The notes beneath the pieces were generated by a model. That model made no database searches, was not told where the DNA came from, and saw only the letters and a list, made by a program, of their open reading frames with translations. From contig NZ_CP030073.1 in assembly GCF_003261055.1 (NCBI RefSeq), forward strand, positions 6,200,001 to 6,264,000: a DNA stretch of 64,000 bases. The letters run 5' to 3'. A program made the translations under genes and the position numbers. Below are positions 33,807-42,587 of this stretch, piece after piece. Within the stretch, counting starts at the first letter, position 1. Each line of letters starts with the position of its first letter. The stretch comes from Streptomyces cadmiisoli. Lineage in GTDB: Bacteria; Actinomycetota; Actinomycetes; Streptomycetales; Streptomycetaceae.

Positions 33807-35065
33807 GGAATCTCCAGGGTGACCATCGTGGGGCCGCCCGCGGGAGAGCTGACGGCGAGGACCCCGTCGAATGTACCCAGCCGGCGCTCCACCCCGGCCA
33901 GCCCCGAACCCGGCTCGACCGCGGCGCCGCCCCGGCCGTTGTCGGTCACCGTCACCCGCAGCACTCCGGCGCCCTCTGCCACGTGGTGCAGGTCGATCCA
34001 GATCCGGTCGGCGTCCGCGTGCTTGACGGCGTTGGCGAGCAACTCGCTGACGGCGAAGTACGCCGCCGACTCGACCGGCGCCTCGGCCCGGCCGTCCAGG
34101 TCCACGGTCACCTCCGTGGCGAGGGGCATACGCAGCGCCAGTGCCCGCACGGCGTCACCCAGCCCGCGTTCGGCGAGCACCGGCGGATGGATGCCGCGCA
34201 CCAGGTCGCGCAGCTCCGCCAGGGCGTCGGCGGAGGAGCGGCGGGCCTGGGCGAGCAGTTCCCTGGCCTTCGCCGGGTCCTTGTCGAGCAGCATCTCGAC
34301 GGTGCCGAGGTCCATGCCCATCGCGACCAGCCGCGCCTGCGCCCCGTCGTGCAGGTCCCGCTCGATCCGCCGCAGTTCGGCGGCCGAGGCGTCCACGGCG
34401 ACCTGCCGGGTCTCGGTGAGGACCCGCACCCGCTCGGCCAGTTCGCCCTGCGGCGAGCCGAGGACGGCCCGGGCGAGCCGGAAGTGGCCGCGCAGCAGCG
34501 GGGGCGTGAGACGCGGCGCCGACGCCAGCAGCACCGCGCCCAGCGCGCCGGCGGCGAGCGCCGAGGCCTGTCCGGTCACGGGCACGAATCCGTACCAGTA
34601 GCCGTCCGGCAGGACCCGCCAGAGTCCGGCCGCGATCGTGAGGCCCTCCAGCGGGTAGAGCACCAGCACGGCCGGCAGCAGCGCCGTGAGGAAACCGGCC
34701 GTCATGTCCACCGGCAGCCAGCGCAGGTCCCGCCAGGTCGCCGGGTCGGCCAGCATCCCGAAGGTGCGCGCCCACGGACCGGCGTCCTTCGGCAGCGGCC
34801 GGTACGCGCGCGGGATCCGCACGCCGCCCCACCGCGCCGCGAGCAGCCGCCGCCGGTCGGCGAACGCCCGCACCCCGGTCAGTACCCACGGCGTGGTGAC
34901 GATGCCGACGCCGACGGGTATCAGCGCCACGGACACCGCCGACAGCACGAAGCACAGCACCGCCCCCGGCAGTGACACCAGGGCCAGCGCCAGTCCGCGC
35001 GCCGCGGTCGTCGCGACCTCCCGTGCCGTCGTACGGCCGTTGCCGCTCTCCGTGTCCATGCTCAT
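33791..35065 (-). CDS. Sensor histidine kinase, HisKA_3/NarX type
   Basis: A 424-residue membrane kinase. The N-terminal half holds four or more membrane helices in a DUF-type sensor region with little outside the membrane. The dimerisation helix contains the phospho-acceptor in RIERDLHDGAQARL. The ATPase domain shows the N box (ELLANAVKHAD) and G box (VTDNGRGGA, GSGLAGVERRL). It phosphorylates the response regulator encoded immediately downstream in the same operon. Confidence 0.92.
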   Translation of the reverse strand: MSMDTESGNGRTTAREVATTAARGLALALVSLPGAVLCFVLSAVSVALIPVGVGIVTTPWVLTGVRAFADRRRLLAARWGGVRIPRAYRPLPKDAGPWARTFGMLADPATWRDLRWLPVDMTAGFLTALLPAVLVLYPLEGLTIAAGLWRVLPDGYWYGFVPVTGQASALAAGALGAVLLASAPRLTPPLLRGHFRLARAVLGSPQGELAERVRVLTETRQVAVDASAAELRRIERDLHDGAQARLVAMGMDLGTVEMLLDKDPAKARELLAQARRSSADALAELRDLVRGIHPPVLAERGLGDAVRALALRMPLATEVTVDLDGRAEAPVESAAYFAVSELLANAVKHADADRIWIDLHHVAEGAGVLRVTVTDNGRGGAAVEPGSGLAGVERRLGTFDGVLAVSSPAGGPTMVTLEIPCALS

Positions 35066-35116
35066 GGCGACAGTCTCGCGGAGCGACGAGGGGCGGTCAC
35101 TGGGCCCGGCCCCCGG

Positions 35117-36139
35117 TCAGGGGGTGTCGCCGGGTACACCCCCGCCGGCCGCCAGGACCTTCGCCTCCACCGTCGGGTCGAGGCCGACCGGCGGGCGGTC
35201 CGGGCGCTGCGGGGCCACCCCGCCGAGGCCGCGCAGCCAGTCCCAGGTGTCGGCCACGGTCCGGGCGACCGGCCGGCAGCGCAGTCCCGTCGCCAGCGCC
35301 GCCGACACGTCCGCGCCGTGCAGGGCGTCGTACGCCTCGCTGCCCGGCGGCACCCACACCGGCAACCCGGTCCACGGCTCGATGCCCGCCGCCAGCACCG
35401 CCTCGGGGTCGGTCCAGCGCAGTTCGGCCGCCGCGCCGGTCACCCGTACGCAGGTCTCCAGCAGTTCGCCCGTCGTCGTCAGACCGCGAGGACCGATCAC
35501 GGTGCGGGGCCCGGCCAGCTCCTGCCGCACCCCGTCCAGGATCCACTCGGCGAGATCGCGGACGTCGATGTACTGGAGGGGCAGGTCGCGGGGGCCGGGT
35601 GCCAGCACCGGACCCCCGCGGGCGATCCGGTTCAGCCACCAGGGCAGCCGGCCCACGTTCTCGTACGGTCCGAGCAGCAGCCCGGCCCGCACCAGCAGCG
35701 AGTCCTGGGCCCCGAAGGCCTCGATCGCCGCCAGTTCGCCGCCGCGCTTGTCGCGCGCGTAGTCCGTCCGGCCGGCGTCCGCCGCGGCCCCCGCGACCAG
35801 GGGCGCGTCCTCGGTGTAACCGGCGGGCGGGGCCCAGGCGTACACCGAGCAGCTCGACACGTACACGTACCGACCGGCGCGGCCCCGCAGCAGCCGCGCC
35901 GCGTCGAGCACCACCCGCGGCGCCGCCGACCAGGTGTCGACGACGGCGTCCCAGCCGGGTTCACCGGCCAGCGCGGCGAGCCCGTCGGGCGCGGTGCGGT
36001 CGCCGTGCAGCGACCGCACCCCGGGCGGTGGGGGATGCCGTCCCCGGTGCAGGACGGTCACGTCCCAGCCCCGTGCGAGCGCCGCCTCGACGACGGCCCG
36101 GCCCGCGAACTCCGTACCACCCAGCACCAGCAGTCTCAT
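35117..36139 (-). CDS. NAD-dependent epimerase/dehydratase family protein
   Basis: A 340-residue extended short-chain dehydrogenase. The Rossmann motif LVLGGTEFAGRAVVEAAL is at the N-terminus and a YVSSCSVYAW segment is near residue 95. The active-site Tyr-x-x-x-Lys appears as YARDKRGGE. A substrate domain (LPLQYIDVRDLAEWIL) follows. It probably acts on a nucleotide sugar or is an atypical reductase. The ATG at 36139 starts the Rossmann strand directly. It lies 51 bp downstream of the kinase gene's start, on the other side of that gene's promoter. Confidence 0.87.
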   Translation of the reverse strand: MRLLVLGGTEFAGRAVVEAALARGWDVTVLHRGRHPPPPGVRSLHGDRTAPDGLAALAGEPGWDAVVDTWSAAPRVVLDAARLLRGRAGRYVYVSSCSVYAWAPPAGYTEDAPLVAGAAADAGRTDYARDKRGGELAAIEAFGAQDSLLVRAGLLLGPYENVGRLPWWLNRIARGGPVLAPGPRDLPLQYIDVRDLAEWILDGVRQELAGPRTVIGPRGLTTTGELLETCVRVTGAAAELRWTDPEAVLAAGIEPWTGLPVWVPPGSEAYDALHGADVSAALATGLRCRPVARTVADTWDWLRGLGGVAPQRPDRPPVGLDPTVEAKVLAAGGGVPGDTP

Positions 36140-36229
36140 GCCGGTGACTCTGCCCGGCGCGGCGGCCGGAGGGAACCGCGCTCTGCCGACAGCAGACGCC
36201 GCGGCGCCCGCCCGGCCGCCGCCGGACCG

Positions 36230-36814
36230 TCAGCCCTGGGCCGGCGGCACGTACTTGTATCCGACGCGGCGGATCGTGAGGATCGCCCCGCGGTGCCGGG
36301 GGCCCAGTTTGCGGCGCAGCCGGGCGATGTGGACGTCCACGGTGCGGCCGTCGCCGACGTGGCCGTAGCCCCACACCGTGCCGACCAGGTGGTCGCGGGT
36401 GTGCACCCGGTGCGGATGCGCCACCAGGTGGGCGAGCAGCTCGAACTCCAGGTAGGTGAGGTCGAGCGCGCGCCCGGCGACGTGGGCGGTGCGGTGCACC
36501 GGGTCGACACGGATGAGCGGCTCGTGGCCGGCGGCGGCGTCGACCACCTGCGGGGCGGGGTGGCCGGGTACCGCCACCGGCCGGACGGGCGGCTGCCGGT
36601 CGGCCGGGACGAGGACCAGATAGCCCACCATCGGCGGGCGGCCCGGCAGGTCGGGCAGCGTGTGCTGCGGAGCGGGCAGCCAGGTCGCGTCCGGCGCGAG
36701 CAGCTCCGCGATGTCGGGCACCTCGTCCGGCTCGACGGCACGCAGCCGGTGCCGCGGACTGCCGGGGGCGGGTGCGGGGGACAGGGGACGGGAGAGGGAA
36801 CCGGGGGTCGCCAT
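36230..36814 (-). CDS. Winged-helix DNA-binding protein, OmpR type without receiver
   Basis: A 194-residue protein. The C-terminal ~100 residues are a trans-regulatory winged helix (LTYLEFELLAHLVAHPHRVH, VGDGRTVDVHIARLRRKLG, TIRRVGYKYVPP). The N-terminal ~90 residues are Pro-rich and lack the Asp-containing receiver fold. Such orphan regulators are common in Streptomyces near glnII. It may be controlled by ligand or abundance rather than phosphorylation. The start at 36814 has GAGAGG-type purines upstream. Confidence 0.82.
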   Translation of the reverse strand: MATPGSLSRPLSPAPAPGSPRHRLRAVEPDEVPDIAELLAPDATWLPAPQHTLPDLPGRPPMVGYLVLVPADRQPPVRPVAVPGHPAPQVVDAAAGHEPLIRVDPVHRTAHVAGRALDLTYLEFELLAHLVAHPHRVHTRDHLVGTVWGYGHVGDGRTVDVHIARLRRKLGPRHRGAILTIRRVGYKYVPPAQG

Positions 36815-37107
36815 GAGAGGTCAGCTCTTTCGCGCGAGAGGTCCGTCGGGGGACGTACGTCGTGTCGCGCCGGCGTGGGCCGTGGTGTACGGCGTCAGCG
36901 GGCCGGCGCGGTCGTCGCGCGGCAACACGCCCGGTCGAAGTCGTGGTGCTGACGGGAGGGCCAGAAGGGCTCCAGGTCATGGCGACCTGTCGCGGAGTAC
37001 TTCTGGAAGCCGACCATGACCCCATTGAAGCAGACGCCGGTCCGCGACCGGACCTCCTCTCACACCTCGGACGCCGCCCGACCCGGCACGGCGGCGCACC
37101 GGACGCA
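36815..37107. other. Intergenic region upstream of the orphan regulator
   Basis: About 290 bases between the regulator start and the glnII terminator. It should hold the regulator promoter. No small gene or clear operator was recognised. Confidence 0.35.
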
Positions 37108-37140
37108 CGAGGGCGCCCACCGCAACGGTGGGCGCCCTCG
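37108..37140 (-). terminator. Terminator of glnII
   Basis: Perfect 15-bp arms (CGAGGGCGCCCACCG and complement) with a 3-base loop, starting 16 bp after the glnII stop. Confidence 0.85.
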
Positions 37141-37155
37141 TCGACAGCGGTCGGA

Positions 37156-38184
37156 TCAGATCTGGCCGGCCTTCTCCAGGGCGGAGCAGCAGGTGTCCAC
37201 CAGCAGGCGGGTCACCACGTACGGGTCGACGTTGGCGTTCGGGCGGCGGTCCTCGATGTAGCCCTTGCCGTCCTTCTCGACCTGCCACGGGATACGGACC
37301 GAGGCACCGCGGTCGGACACGCCGTAGGAGTACTTGTCCCACGGGGCGGTCTCGTGCAGGCCGGTCAGGCGGTCGTCGATGCCGGCGCCGTAGTTCTTGA
37401 CGTGGTCGAGCGGCTTGGAGCCCTCGCCCAGCGCCTCGCAGGCGGTGACGATCGCGTCGTAGCCCTCGCGCATCGCCTTGGTGGAGAAGTTGGTGTGCGC
37501 GCCGGCGCCGTTCCAGTCGCCCTTGACCGGCTTGGGGTCGAGGGTGGCGGAGACACCGAAGTCCTCGGCGGTGCGGTAGAGCAGCCAGCGGGCCACCCAC
37601 AGCTGGTCGGAGACCTCCAGCGGGGACAGCGGGCCGACCTGGAACTCCCACTGGCCGGGCATGACCTCGGCGTTGATGCCGGACAGGCCGAGGCCCGCCT
37701 TCAGGCAGTTCTCCAGGTGGGCCTCGACGACGTCGCGGCCGAAGATCTCGTCGGCGCCGACACCGCAGTAGTAGCCGCCCTGCGGGGCCGGGAAGCCGCC
37801 CTCGGGGAAACCGAGCGGGCGGGCGCCGTCGAAGAACGTGTACTCCTGCTCGATGCCGAAGATCGGCTCCTGCGCGGCGAACTTCTCGGCGACCTCGGCC
37901 AGCGCGGCACGCGTGTTGGAGGGGTGCGCGGTCATGTCCGTGTTGAGGACCTCGCACAGCACCAGGACGTCGTCGCCGCCGCGGATCGGGTCCGGGCACG
38001 AGAAGACCGGCTTCAGCACACAGTCCGAGGCGTGGCCCTCGGCCTGGTTCGTGGAGGACCCGTCGAAGCCCCAGATCGGCAGCTCGGCGCCCTTGTCCGA
38101 GTCCGCCAGGATCTTCGTCTTGGAACGAAGCTTGGCCGTCGGCGCGGTGCCGTCGATCCAGATGTACTCAGCCTTGAAGGTCAC
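37156..38184 (-). CDS. glnII: Glutamine synthetase type II (eukaryote-like)
   Basis: A 342-residue glutamine synthetase that makes glutamine from glutamate, ammonia and ATP. It is the heat-labile second enzyme found in Streptomyces and is not subject to adenylylation. Signatures include ELPIWGFDGSSTNQAEGHAS, EQEYTFFDG, GDWNGAGAHTNFSTK and RIPWQVEKDGKGYIEDRRPN. The GTG at 38184 follows GAAGGA and gives the normal length; the longer open frame upstream is not conserved-looking. A GlnR box lies about 100-140 bp upstream and a strong terminator follows. Confidence 0.94.
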   Translation of the reverse strand: MTFKAEYIWIDGTAPTAKLRSKTKILADSDKGAELPIWGFDGSSTNQAEGHASDCVLKPVFSCPDPIRGGDDVLVLCEVLNTDMTAHPSNTRAALAEVAEKFAAQEPIFGIEQEYTFFDGARPLGFPEGGFPAPQGGYYCGVGADEIFGRDVVEAHLENCLKAGLGLSGINAEVMPGQWEFQVGPLSPLEVSDQLWVARWLLYRTAEDFGVSATLDPKPVKGDWNGAGAHTNFSTKAMREGYDAIVTACEALGEGSKPLDHVKNYGAGIDDRLTGLHETAPWDKYSYGVSDRGASVRIPWQVEKDGKGYIEDRRPNANVDPYVVTRLLVDTCCSALEKAGQI

Positions 38185-38285
38185 GGGCCACATCCTTCGG
38201 GGGTGGGTCTGGGTGCGCTTGCGGGTGCTGCGGCGCTGCGGCACCGGGACGCCGCACTGTCTGCCGGGCAGCTTGTCAACAGGCG

Positions 38286-38323
38286 ATTTCCCGATCATTG
38301 CCCGAATGTGAACCCCGTGTTAC
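38286..38323 (-). promoter_or_regulatory. GlnR box of glnII
   Basis: On the coding strand the sequence reads GTAAC-n6-TTCAC-n6-GCAAT-n6-GAAAT, four half-sites with the 11-base period of the Streptomyces GlnR consensus (gTnAc-n6-GaAAc repeated). It lies about 100 bp upstream of the start. GlnR should activate glnII under nitrogen limitation. Confidence 0.8.
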
Positions 38324-38355
38324 CCGGTCGTTCCGTGGCGGACCCCACCGGGGTG

Positions 38356-38391
38356 AGGCCCTGCCGCTCCTTGGCGGGAGCGGCAGGGCCT
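38356..38391. terminator. Hairpin between the secreted-protein gene and glnII promoter
   Basis: AGGCCCTGCCGCTCC and its complement form 15-bp arms with a 6-base loop. It follows the secreted-protein gene and insulates the glnII control region. Confidence 0.75.
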
Positions 38392-38438
38392 CTGTGACAC
38401 GTGACGACTGTTTCAGCGATCTCCTGGGCGGCGGGGCC

Positions 38439-39125
38439 TCACCCCACCTTCTCGATCAGCGCCCGGCGGATCAGGAACTTGCCGGGCTCGCGGACCTGTT
38501 CGAAGGCCGCGTTGTTGAGCAGCGCGCAGCTTCCGGAGACCGAGGTGACCTCCACCGTCGTGGACTTGTTGTTGTCCAGGTTGGTGACCTTCAGCTTCGT
38601 ACCCGCGGGGAACTGGTTGCTCGACGCGGCCGGGGCGCCGCCCTCACCCGAGAGGGTGACGGTGGAGCCGTTGCAGACCTGCTGCCCGGCACCGGCACCG
38701 GCGCCCGGCGCCTCGGGCTCGGCCGGCTGTCCCGCCTGCCCGCCGCCGTTGCCGCCCGCCTGCTCACCGGCGCCCTGACCCGCGCCCTGGCCGTCACCGC
38801 CCGGCTGCGCGGCCTGGGAGCCCTGAGCCGACTCCCCCACCACACACCCGGACGCCTCCTGCTGGACCTTGATCTGCGCGATGACCGCCTCGCGGTTGGC
38901 GATCCGCGCCTGCGACTGCGCGTCGGGATTCGCCTTCTGGTCCGCGATGAACCGCTCGTTGTTCCCGAGGGCGGTGGCCAGGCCCTGACAGACGGTGGAC
39001 TCCGCCGCCGTCTGCGCGGCGTTGGAGGTGCTCGCCATGACGAAGGCACCGCCTCCCGCCACCGTCGCCGCGCTGACCAGCAGCGCCAGCTTCTTCTTCG
39101 TGCTGAGAGTTCTCCTGCGCGACAT
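38439..39125 (-). CDS. Secreted protein with coiled-coil-like N-terminus and small beta domain, hypothetical
   Basis: A 228-residue exported protein with a signal peptide (about residues 1-36, cleavage near SNAA). A helical segment lies between two Cys (VCQGL..SGCVVG), then a Gly/Gln/Ala/Pro linker, then about 75 C-terminal residues that look like a small double-psi-type barrel (GTKLKVTNLDNNKSTTVEVT, one internal Cys pair with VCNGS). The layout of signal, Cys-bounded helix, low-complexity linker and domain mirrors that of the DUF1996 protein 6 kb away. The ATG at 39125 follows GGAGG. Confidence 0.8.
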   Translation of the reverse strand: MSRRRTLSTKKKLALLVSAATVAGGGAFVMASTSNAAQTAAESTVCQGLATALGNNERFIADQKANPDAQSQARIANREAVIAQIKVQQEASGCVVGESAQGSQAAQPGGDGQGAGQGAGEQAGGNGGGQAGQPAEPEAPGAGAGAGQQVCNGSTVTLSGEGGAPAASSNQFPAGTKLKVTNLDNNKSTTVEVTSVSGSCALLNNAAFEQVREPGKFLIRRALIEKVG

Positions 39126-39279
39126 GCGCGCCTCCTGGGAGGTAGGGGAGCGTACGCCGCTATGTACGGGATGCCGAACGAGGTTACTCAGCGGTCACGG
39201 GAGTCCGTTGAAGTAACCTGCGTCACACGGGAGTTGACGGACGGGCCGGGTCTTCGGAACACGACAGGCCCTAGGGCCT

Positions 39280-39317
39280 CGTCAGGCAACGTTTGACGGG
39301 GCGAACGTTGCCTGACG
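39280..39317 (-). terminator. Hairpin after the ArsC-like gene
   Basis: CGTCAGGCAACGTT and its exact complement (14-bp arms, 10-base loop) begin 5 bp past the ArsC-like stop. Most simply it is a terminator; the AT-rich CAACGTT core is unusual for one here. Confidence 0.65.
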
Positions 39318-39322
39318 CGGCA

Positions 39323-39682
39323 CTAGCGGCCCAGTGCCTCGCGTACGGCCTCGTCCGTTCGGGCGACCAGCGCCGTGCCGTCGTCCGCGGTGATGATGGG
39401 CCGCTGGATCAGCTTGGGGTGCGCCGAGAGCGCCGTGATCCACCGGTCGCGCGCGGCGGCCTCCCGCGGCCACTCCTTCAGCCCGAGCTCCTTGGCCGCC
39501 GCCTCCTGGGTGCGGGTGATGTCCCACGGTTCGAGGCCGAGCCGGGCGAGGACGTCGCGGATCTCGTCCTCGGTGGGTACGTCCTCCAGGTAGCGGCGGA
39601 CGGTGTAGTCGGCGCCCTCCGCGTCGAGCAGGCCGATGGCGCTGCGGCACTTCGAGCAGGCGGGGTTGATCCAGATCTCCAT
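39323..39682 (-). CDS. ArsC/Spx-family reductase
   Basis: A 119-residue thioredoxin-fold protein of the arsenate reductase (ArsC)/Spx/YffB family. The redox CxxC is at residues 9-12 (INPACSKCRSAIGLL), and the family ends (LIQRPIITADDGTALVAR) are conserved. Members reduce arsenate with glutaredoxin or act as regulators; no ars operon is next to it, so arsenate reduction is unproven. The ATG at 39682 begins the first beta strand. A hairpin follows. Confidence 0.87.
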   Translation of the reverse strand: MEIWINPACSKCRSAIGLLDAEGADYTVRRYLEDVPTEDEIRDVLARLGLEPWDITRTQEAAAKELGLKEWPREAAARDRWITALSAHPKLIQRPIITADDGTALVARTDEAVREALGR

Positions 39683-39857
39683 GGGGATCACGGTACGCCG
39701 AGGTCCCCGAAAACCCGTTCTCAACGTGCGTCACAGCGACCCCGAAAGCCCTTGTGGCCAGGGCCTTTTGTCAGTGGGGGACGGTAGAATAGAAGCAGTG
39801 TTCGAGGGTGTCGCCGGGGTGTCCGGGCGGCGCCCGGATCGCGACAGGAGGATGCCT

Positions 39858-40172
39858 GTGCCCGCTGCCGCACTGAAGCCGAAGCCGTTGCCGACCCAGT
39901 CCACCGCCAAGCGCCCCGTCCTGCTCGACCTGCCCTACGCACCCGTCGAGAAGCGGCCGCTCCCGCCGGGGCGTCCGCGTGAGTGGTACATCTCGCACAA
40001 CCGCCGGCTCAAGGCGATGCGCCTCGCGATCGCCCTGCTCGACACGGGCGTCTTCGGGCCCCACCAGGCTCGGAACGAGACGATCCGAAGCACCGCGGAA
40101 CTCATAGGCGTCCACCCGCCGTCGGACACGACGTGCCACATGGTGCGGGCGCTGCTGCGGTACACGCGGTGA
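39858..40172 (+). CDS. Conserved Streptomyces hypothetical protein, small
   Basis: A 104-residue cytoplasmic protein. It has a basic Pro-rich N-terminus (KPKPLPTQSTAKRPVLLDLP) and a helical C-terminal half (EWYISHNRRLKAMRLAIALL) ending at RALLRYTR. No function is recognised. AGGAGG at 39846-39851 is 6 bases before the GTG at 39858 and touches the ATG at 39852, so the GTG start is preferred. Confidence 0.75.
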   Translation: MPAAALKPKPLPTQSTAKRPVLLDLPYAPVEKRPLPPGRPREWYISHNRRLKAMRLAIALLDTGVFGPHQARNETIRSTAELIGVHPPSDTTCHMVRALLRYTR

Positions 40173-40226
40173 GCCGGGGCGCCGGGTACCGCACGGTCGC
40201 GGTACCCGGCGCCCGAACGCGCGCCC

Positions 40227-41414
40227 TCACCCCGCCAACTCCCGCTCCACCGGCGTCCTGAACCGCGGGGTGAACCTGGTCGTCCCGACCCACTGCCGAA
40301 GCCGTGCCGCCTCCGCCTCGATCGCGGCACCGGCCTCCCGGCCCACCCCCTCCTCGTCGAGCACCCGCCAGGCGATCTCGCCGTCGGGCCGCTGGGCCCA
40401 GCCGCCCACCACCCGGCCGTTCCACCAGACCGTCGGCCCCACGTTGCCGCTGCGGTCGAACAGGGCGGGGCGCTGGGCGGGGGAGAGGAACCAGTCACGC
40501 TGCTGCCAGCCCATCGCCGTCGGGTCGAGGCCGGGCAGCAGGGCCGCCCAGGGCTCGTCGGGCGTCTCCACCGGCCCGGTGTCGCCCTCGGCGACGAAGC
40601 CCGTGCCCTCGTCGAGCCGCACCTCCCGCGCCCCGATCGCGGCCAGCGCCCGGCGGACCTCCGTCACCCGCCAGCCCGTCCACCACTTCAGATCGGCCTC
40701 GGTCGCCGGGCCGCAGGCCGCGAGCCAGCGGCGAAGCAGATCCGCCTGGGCCCCGGCGGCGTCCAGCTCGGGATGCGCCGGCGCCAGGGCCCAGCGGGCC
40801 TGCGTGGACGTCCAGGAGCCGAGCGGCCGGCCGCGGACGACCTTCCCCTCCACGCCCAGCACCCGCAGCAAACGTGACGACACGGTGTGGACGCCCTCGT
40901 AGCTCTTTCCGGCCGCGTACACGAACTGCTCCCGCAGACGCGGCTCGTCCCGCGCCAGCTCGGCGGCCGTCGCCTCGCCGCGCCGGGCCAGCGCGGCGAG
41001 CGCCGACTCCTCGACCTCCTTCAGCCATGCCGCGTCCGGAGCGCCCGCCTTCGCCATGTCCTTGACCAGCGAGGCGCGTTCGCGGGCGGCGACCGCGAGA
41101 CCGGTCGAGGCGCGCACGACGGCGGTCAGTTCCGTCGGGAACACGAACACCGTGTGGCGCATGCCGTGCATCCGCACCAGGGCCCGCTCCGTGTACAGTG
41201 CCCGCTCCGTCTCCGGCACCGTCCGCGACGCATCGGCGAGCCGCGCGCCCACCGCCAGATACACCGTCGCGGGATCCGTGCCGTGCAGCGCGACGAGCGC
41301 GTCGGCGACCTCCTCCGGGCGGGCGGCGCGCGCCGCCGGGGCCAGTCGGTGCCGCCGCGCCAGCCGCGCGCGCCGCTCAGCCGTGCCGATGTACGGCATC
41401 CGCTCGTCGGCCAT
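40227..41414 (-). CDS. Winged-helix DNA-binding protein, AlkZ/YcaQ-like
   Basis: A 395-residue member of the winged-helix family that includes DNA glycosylases AlkZ and YcaQ, which unhook interstrand crosslinks. The N-terminal tandem winged helices are followed by the family signature GLDPTAMGWQQRDWFLSP and VGPTVWWNGRVVGGWAQRPD. The ATG at 41414 has GGGGAGCGG upstream. Glycosylase activity is a family inference. It is convergent with the small hypothetical gene. Confidence 0.82.
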   Translation of the reverse strand: MADERMPYIGTAERRARLARRHRLAPAARAARPEEVADALVALHGTDPATVYLAVGARLADASRTVPETERALYTERALVRMHGMRHTVFVFPTELTAVVRASTGLAVAARERASLVKDMAKAGAPDAAWLKEVEESALAALARRGEATAAELARDEPRLREQFVYAAGKSYEGVHTVSSRLLRVLGVEGKVVRGRPLGSWTSTQARWALAPAHPELDAAGAQADLLRRWLAACGPATEADLKWWTGWRVTEVRRALAAIGAREVRLDEGTGFVAEGDTGPVETPDEPWAALLPGLDPTAMGWQQRDWFLSPAQRPALFDRSGNVGPTVWWNGRVVGGWAQRPDGEIAWRVLDEEGVGREAGAAIEAEAARLRQWVGTTRFTPRFRTPVERELAG

Positions 41415-41669
41415 GGTCCGCTCCCCGCCCCTCATTCGTGTCCTGAGCGCACTCGTCCCTGCGGACATCCTGCCGAATGCCACTGACAATCACCGTGGTG
41501 GCCGCTCGACCGGCGGCCCGGCGGGCAGTCCGCCGAGCCGTCGTGCCGTCGGCCCTCGAACCGTCAGCCGGCGTGGTGGATCCGGGGTCGGGAGAAAAAG
41601 CAGATGCGGCGCCCCATGGTCCCGGCGCTACCCTCGACACATCCCGTCCACCGCCCAGGGAGGCCCGTC

Positions 41670-41951
41670 ATGGGCACCATCATCCTCTCCGGGACGGTCG
41701 TCCTGGTCGTCCTGGGTTTCGGTAACCACCTCTACTGGCTCGCCGCCGTCGCCGTGCTGTTCCTCTATGTGCGGTACGGGCGGGGAGCGTCCTCGACCCC
41801 GGCGTCGGGCGCCGCGGCTCCGCCGCCCGCGACGTACCGGGCGTACCGCGACCGCCGTGACACACAGGCCAAGTGGGAGCGCCGCTACCGTCGCGAGCGT
41901 CCCCTGGAGTCCCGCCGCCAGGCTCGCGAGAAGAGCAGACAAGGCAGATAA
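41670..41951 (+). CDS. Small membrane protein with basic tail, hypothetical
   Basis: A 93-residue protein with two short membrane helices (about residues 3-17 and 20-36) and a highly charged C-terminus (RDRRDTQAKWERRYRRERPL). The ATG at 41670 follows AGGGAGG. No family function is known. It is convergent with pspAB. Confidence 0.75.
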   Translation: MGTIILSGTVVLVVLGFGNHLYWLAAVAVLFLYVRYGRGASSTPASGAAAPPPATYRAYRDRRDTQAKWERRYRRERPLESRRQAREKSRQGR

Positions 41952-42000
41952 GACAGACAAGGCAGACAAGAGCGGGACCCGCGGTGACGGCGGCCCGGGA

Positions 42001-42585
42001 TCACAGTCCCGGGGCGCCCCACACGGGGAACCAGCGCCGCAGGTCCTGCTCGATGCGCAGATCGTCGGCGAGGGCCGCCCGCACCTGGATCTCCAGCGGG
42101 TTGTCGCGCCGCTGCCCGGCACCGGGCAGCGGCGCGAACGGGTAGAAGGTGCCCCTCTTGTAGAGGTACACCAGTGCGAGCCGCTGCCCCGCTCCGTCCC
42201 GGAAGCCCGCCAGGGAGCACAGCAGCTGCGGGCCGAAACCGTTGACCTCCATCGAGCTGTTCACCGCGTGCAGATCGTTGACGAGCTGCGGCAGCTCGCC
42301 CGGGCCGCGGCGGGAGACCAGCCACGAGTAGCCGTAGTCGTCCCGCTCCAGCCGCACCGGCGGTCCGGTGCGGTCGGTGTCCGCGTCCAGCAGGGCCTGC
42401 ACCTCGCGGTGCGTCTGCTCGAAGGCGTCGCCCTCGACCGTGGCGAAGCACACCGCCCCGTGCCCGGTGGGCACGAAGGAGGTCGTCACCTGGAGCGTGA
42501 CGGCCGCCGAGGGCAGGGCGAACAACTGGTCGAGATCCGGCGCGACCGGTTTCGTACGACCGAGCAGGATGTCCAGCAGCCCCAT
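42001..42585 (-). CDS. pspAB: PspA-associated protein PspAB
   Basis: A 194-residue soluble protein starting MGLLDILLGRTKP, the hallmark of the PspAB family associated with the phage-shock/envelope-stress protein PspA in actinobacteria. The ATG at 42585 comes two bases after the htpX stop (TGAGGATG), so it is translationally coupled to the membrane protease. This pairing suggests a joint role in membrane-protein quality control. No enzymatic motif is visible. Confidence 0.87.
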   Translation of the reverse strand: MGLLDILLGRTKPVAPDLDQLFALPSAAVTLQVTTSFVPTGHGAVCFATVEGDAFEQTHREVQALLDADTDRTGPPVRLERDDYGYSWLVSRRGPGELPQLVNDLHAVNSSMEVNGFGPQLLCSLAGFRDGAGQRLALVYLYKRGTFYPFAPLPGAGQRRDNPLEIQVRAALADDLRIEQDLRRWFPVWGAPGL

Positions 42586-42587
42586 CC

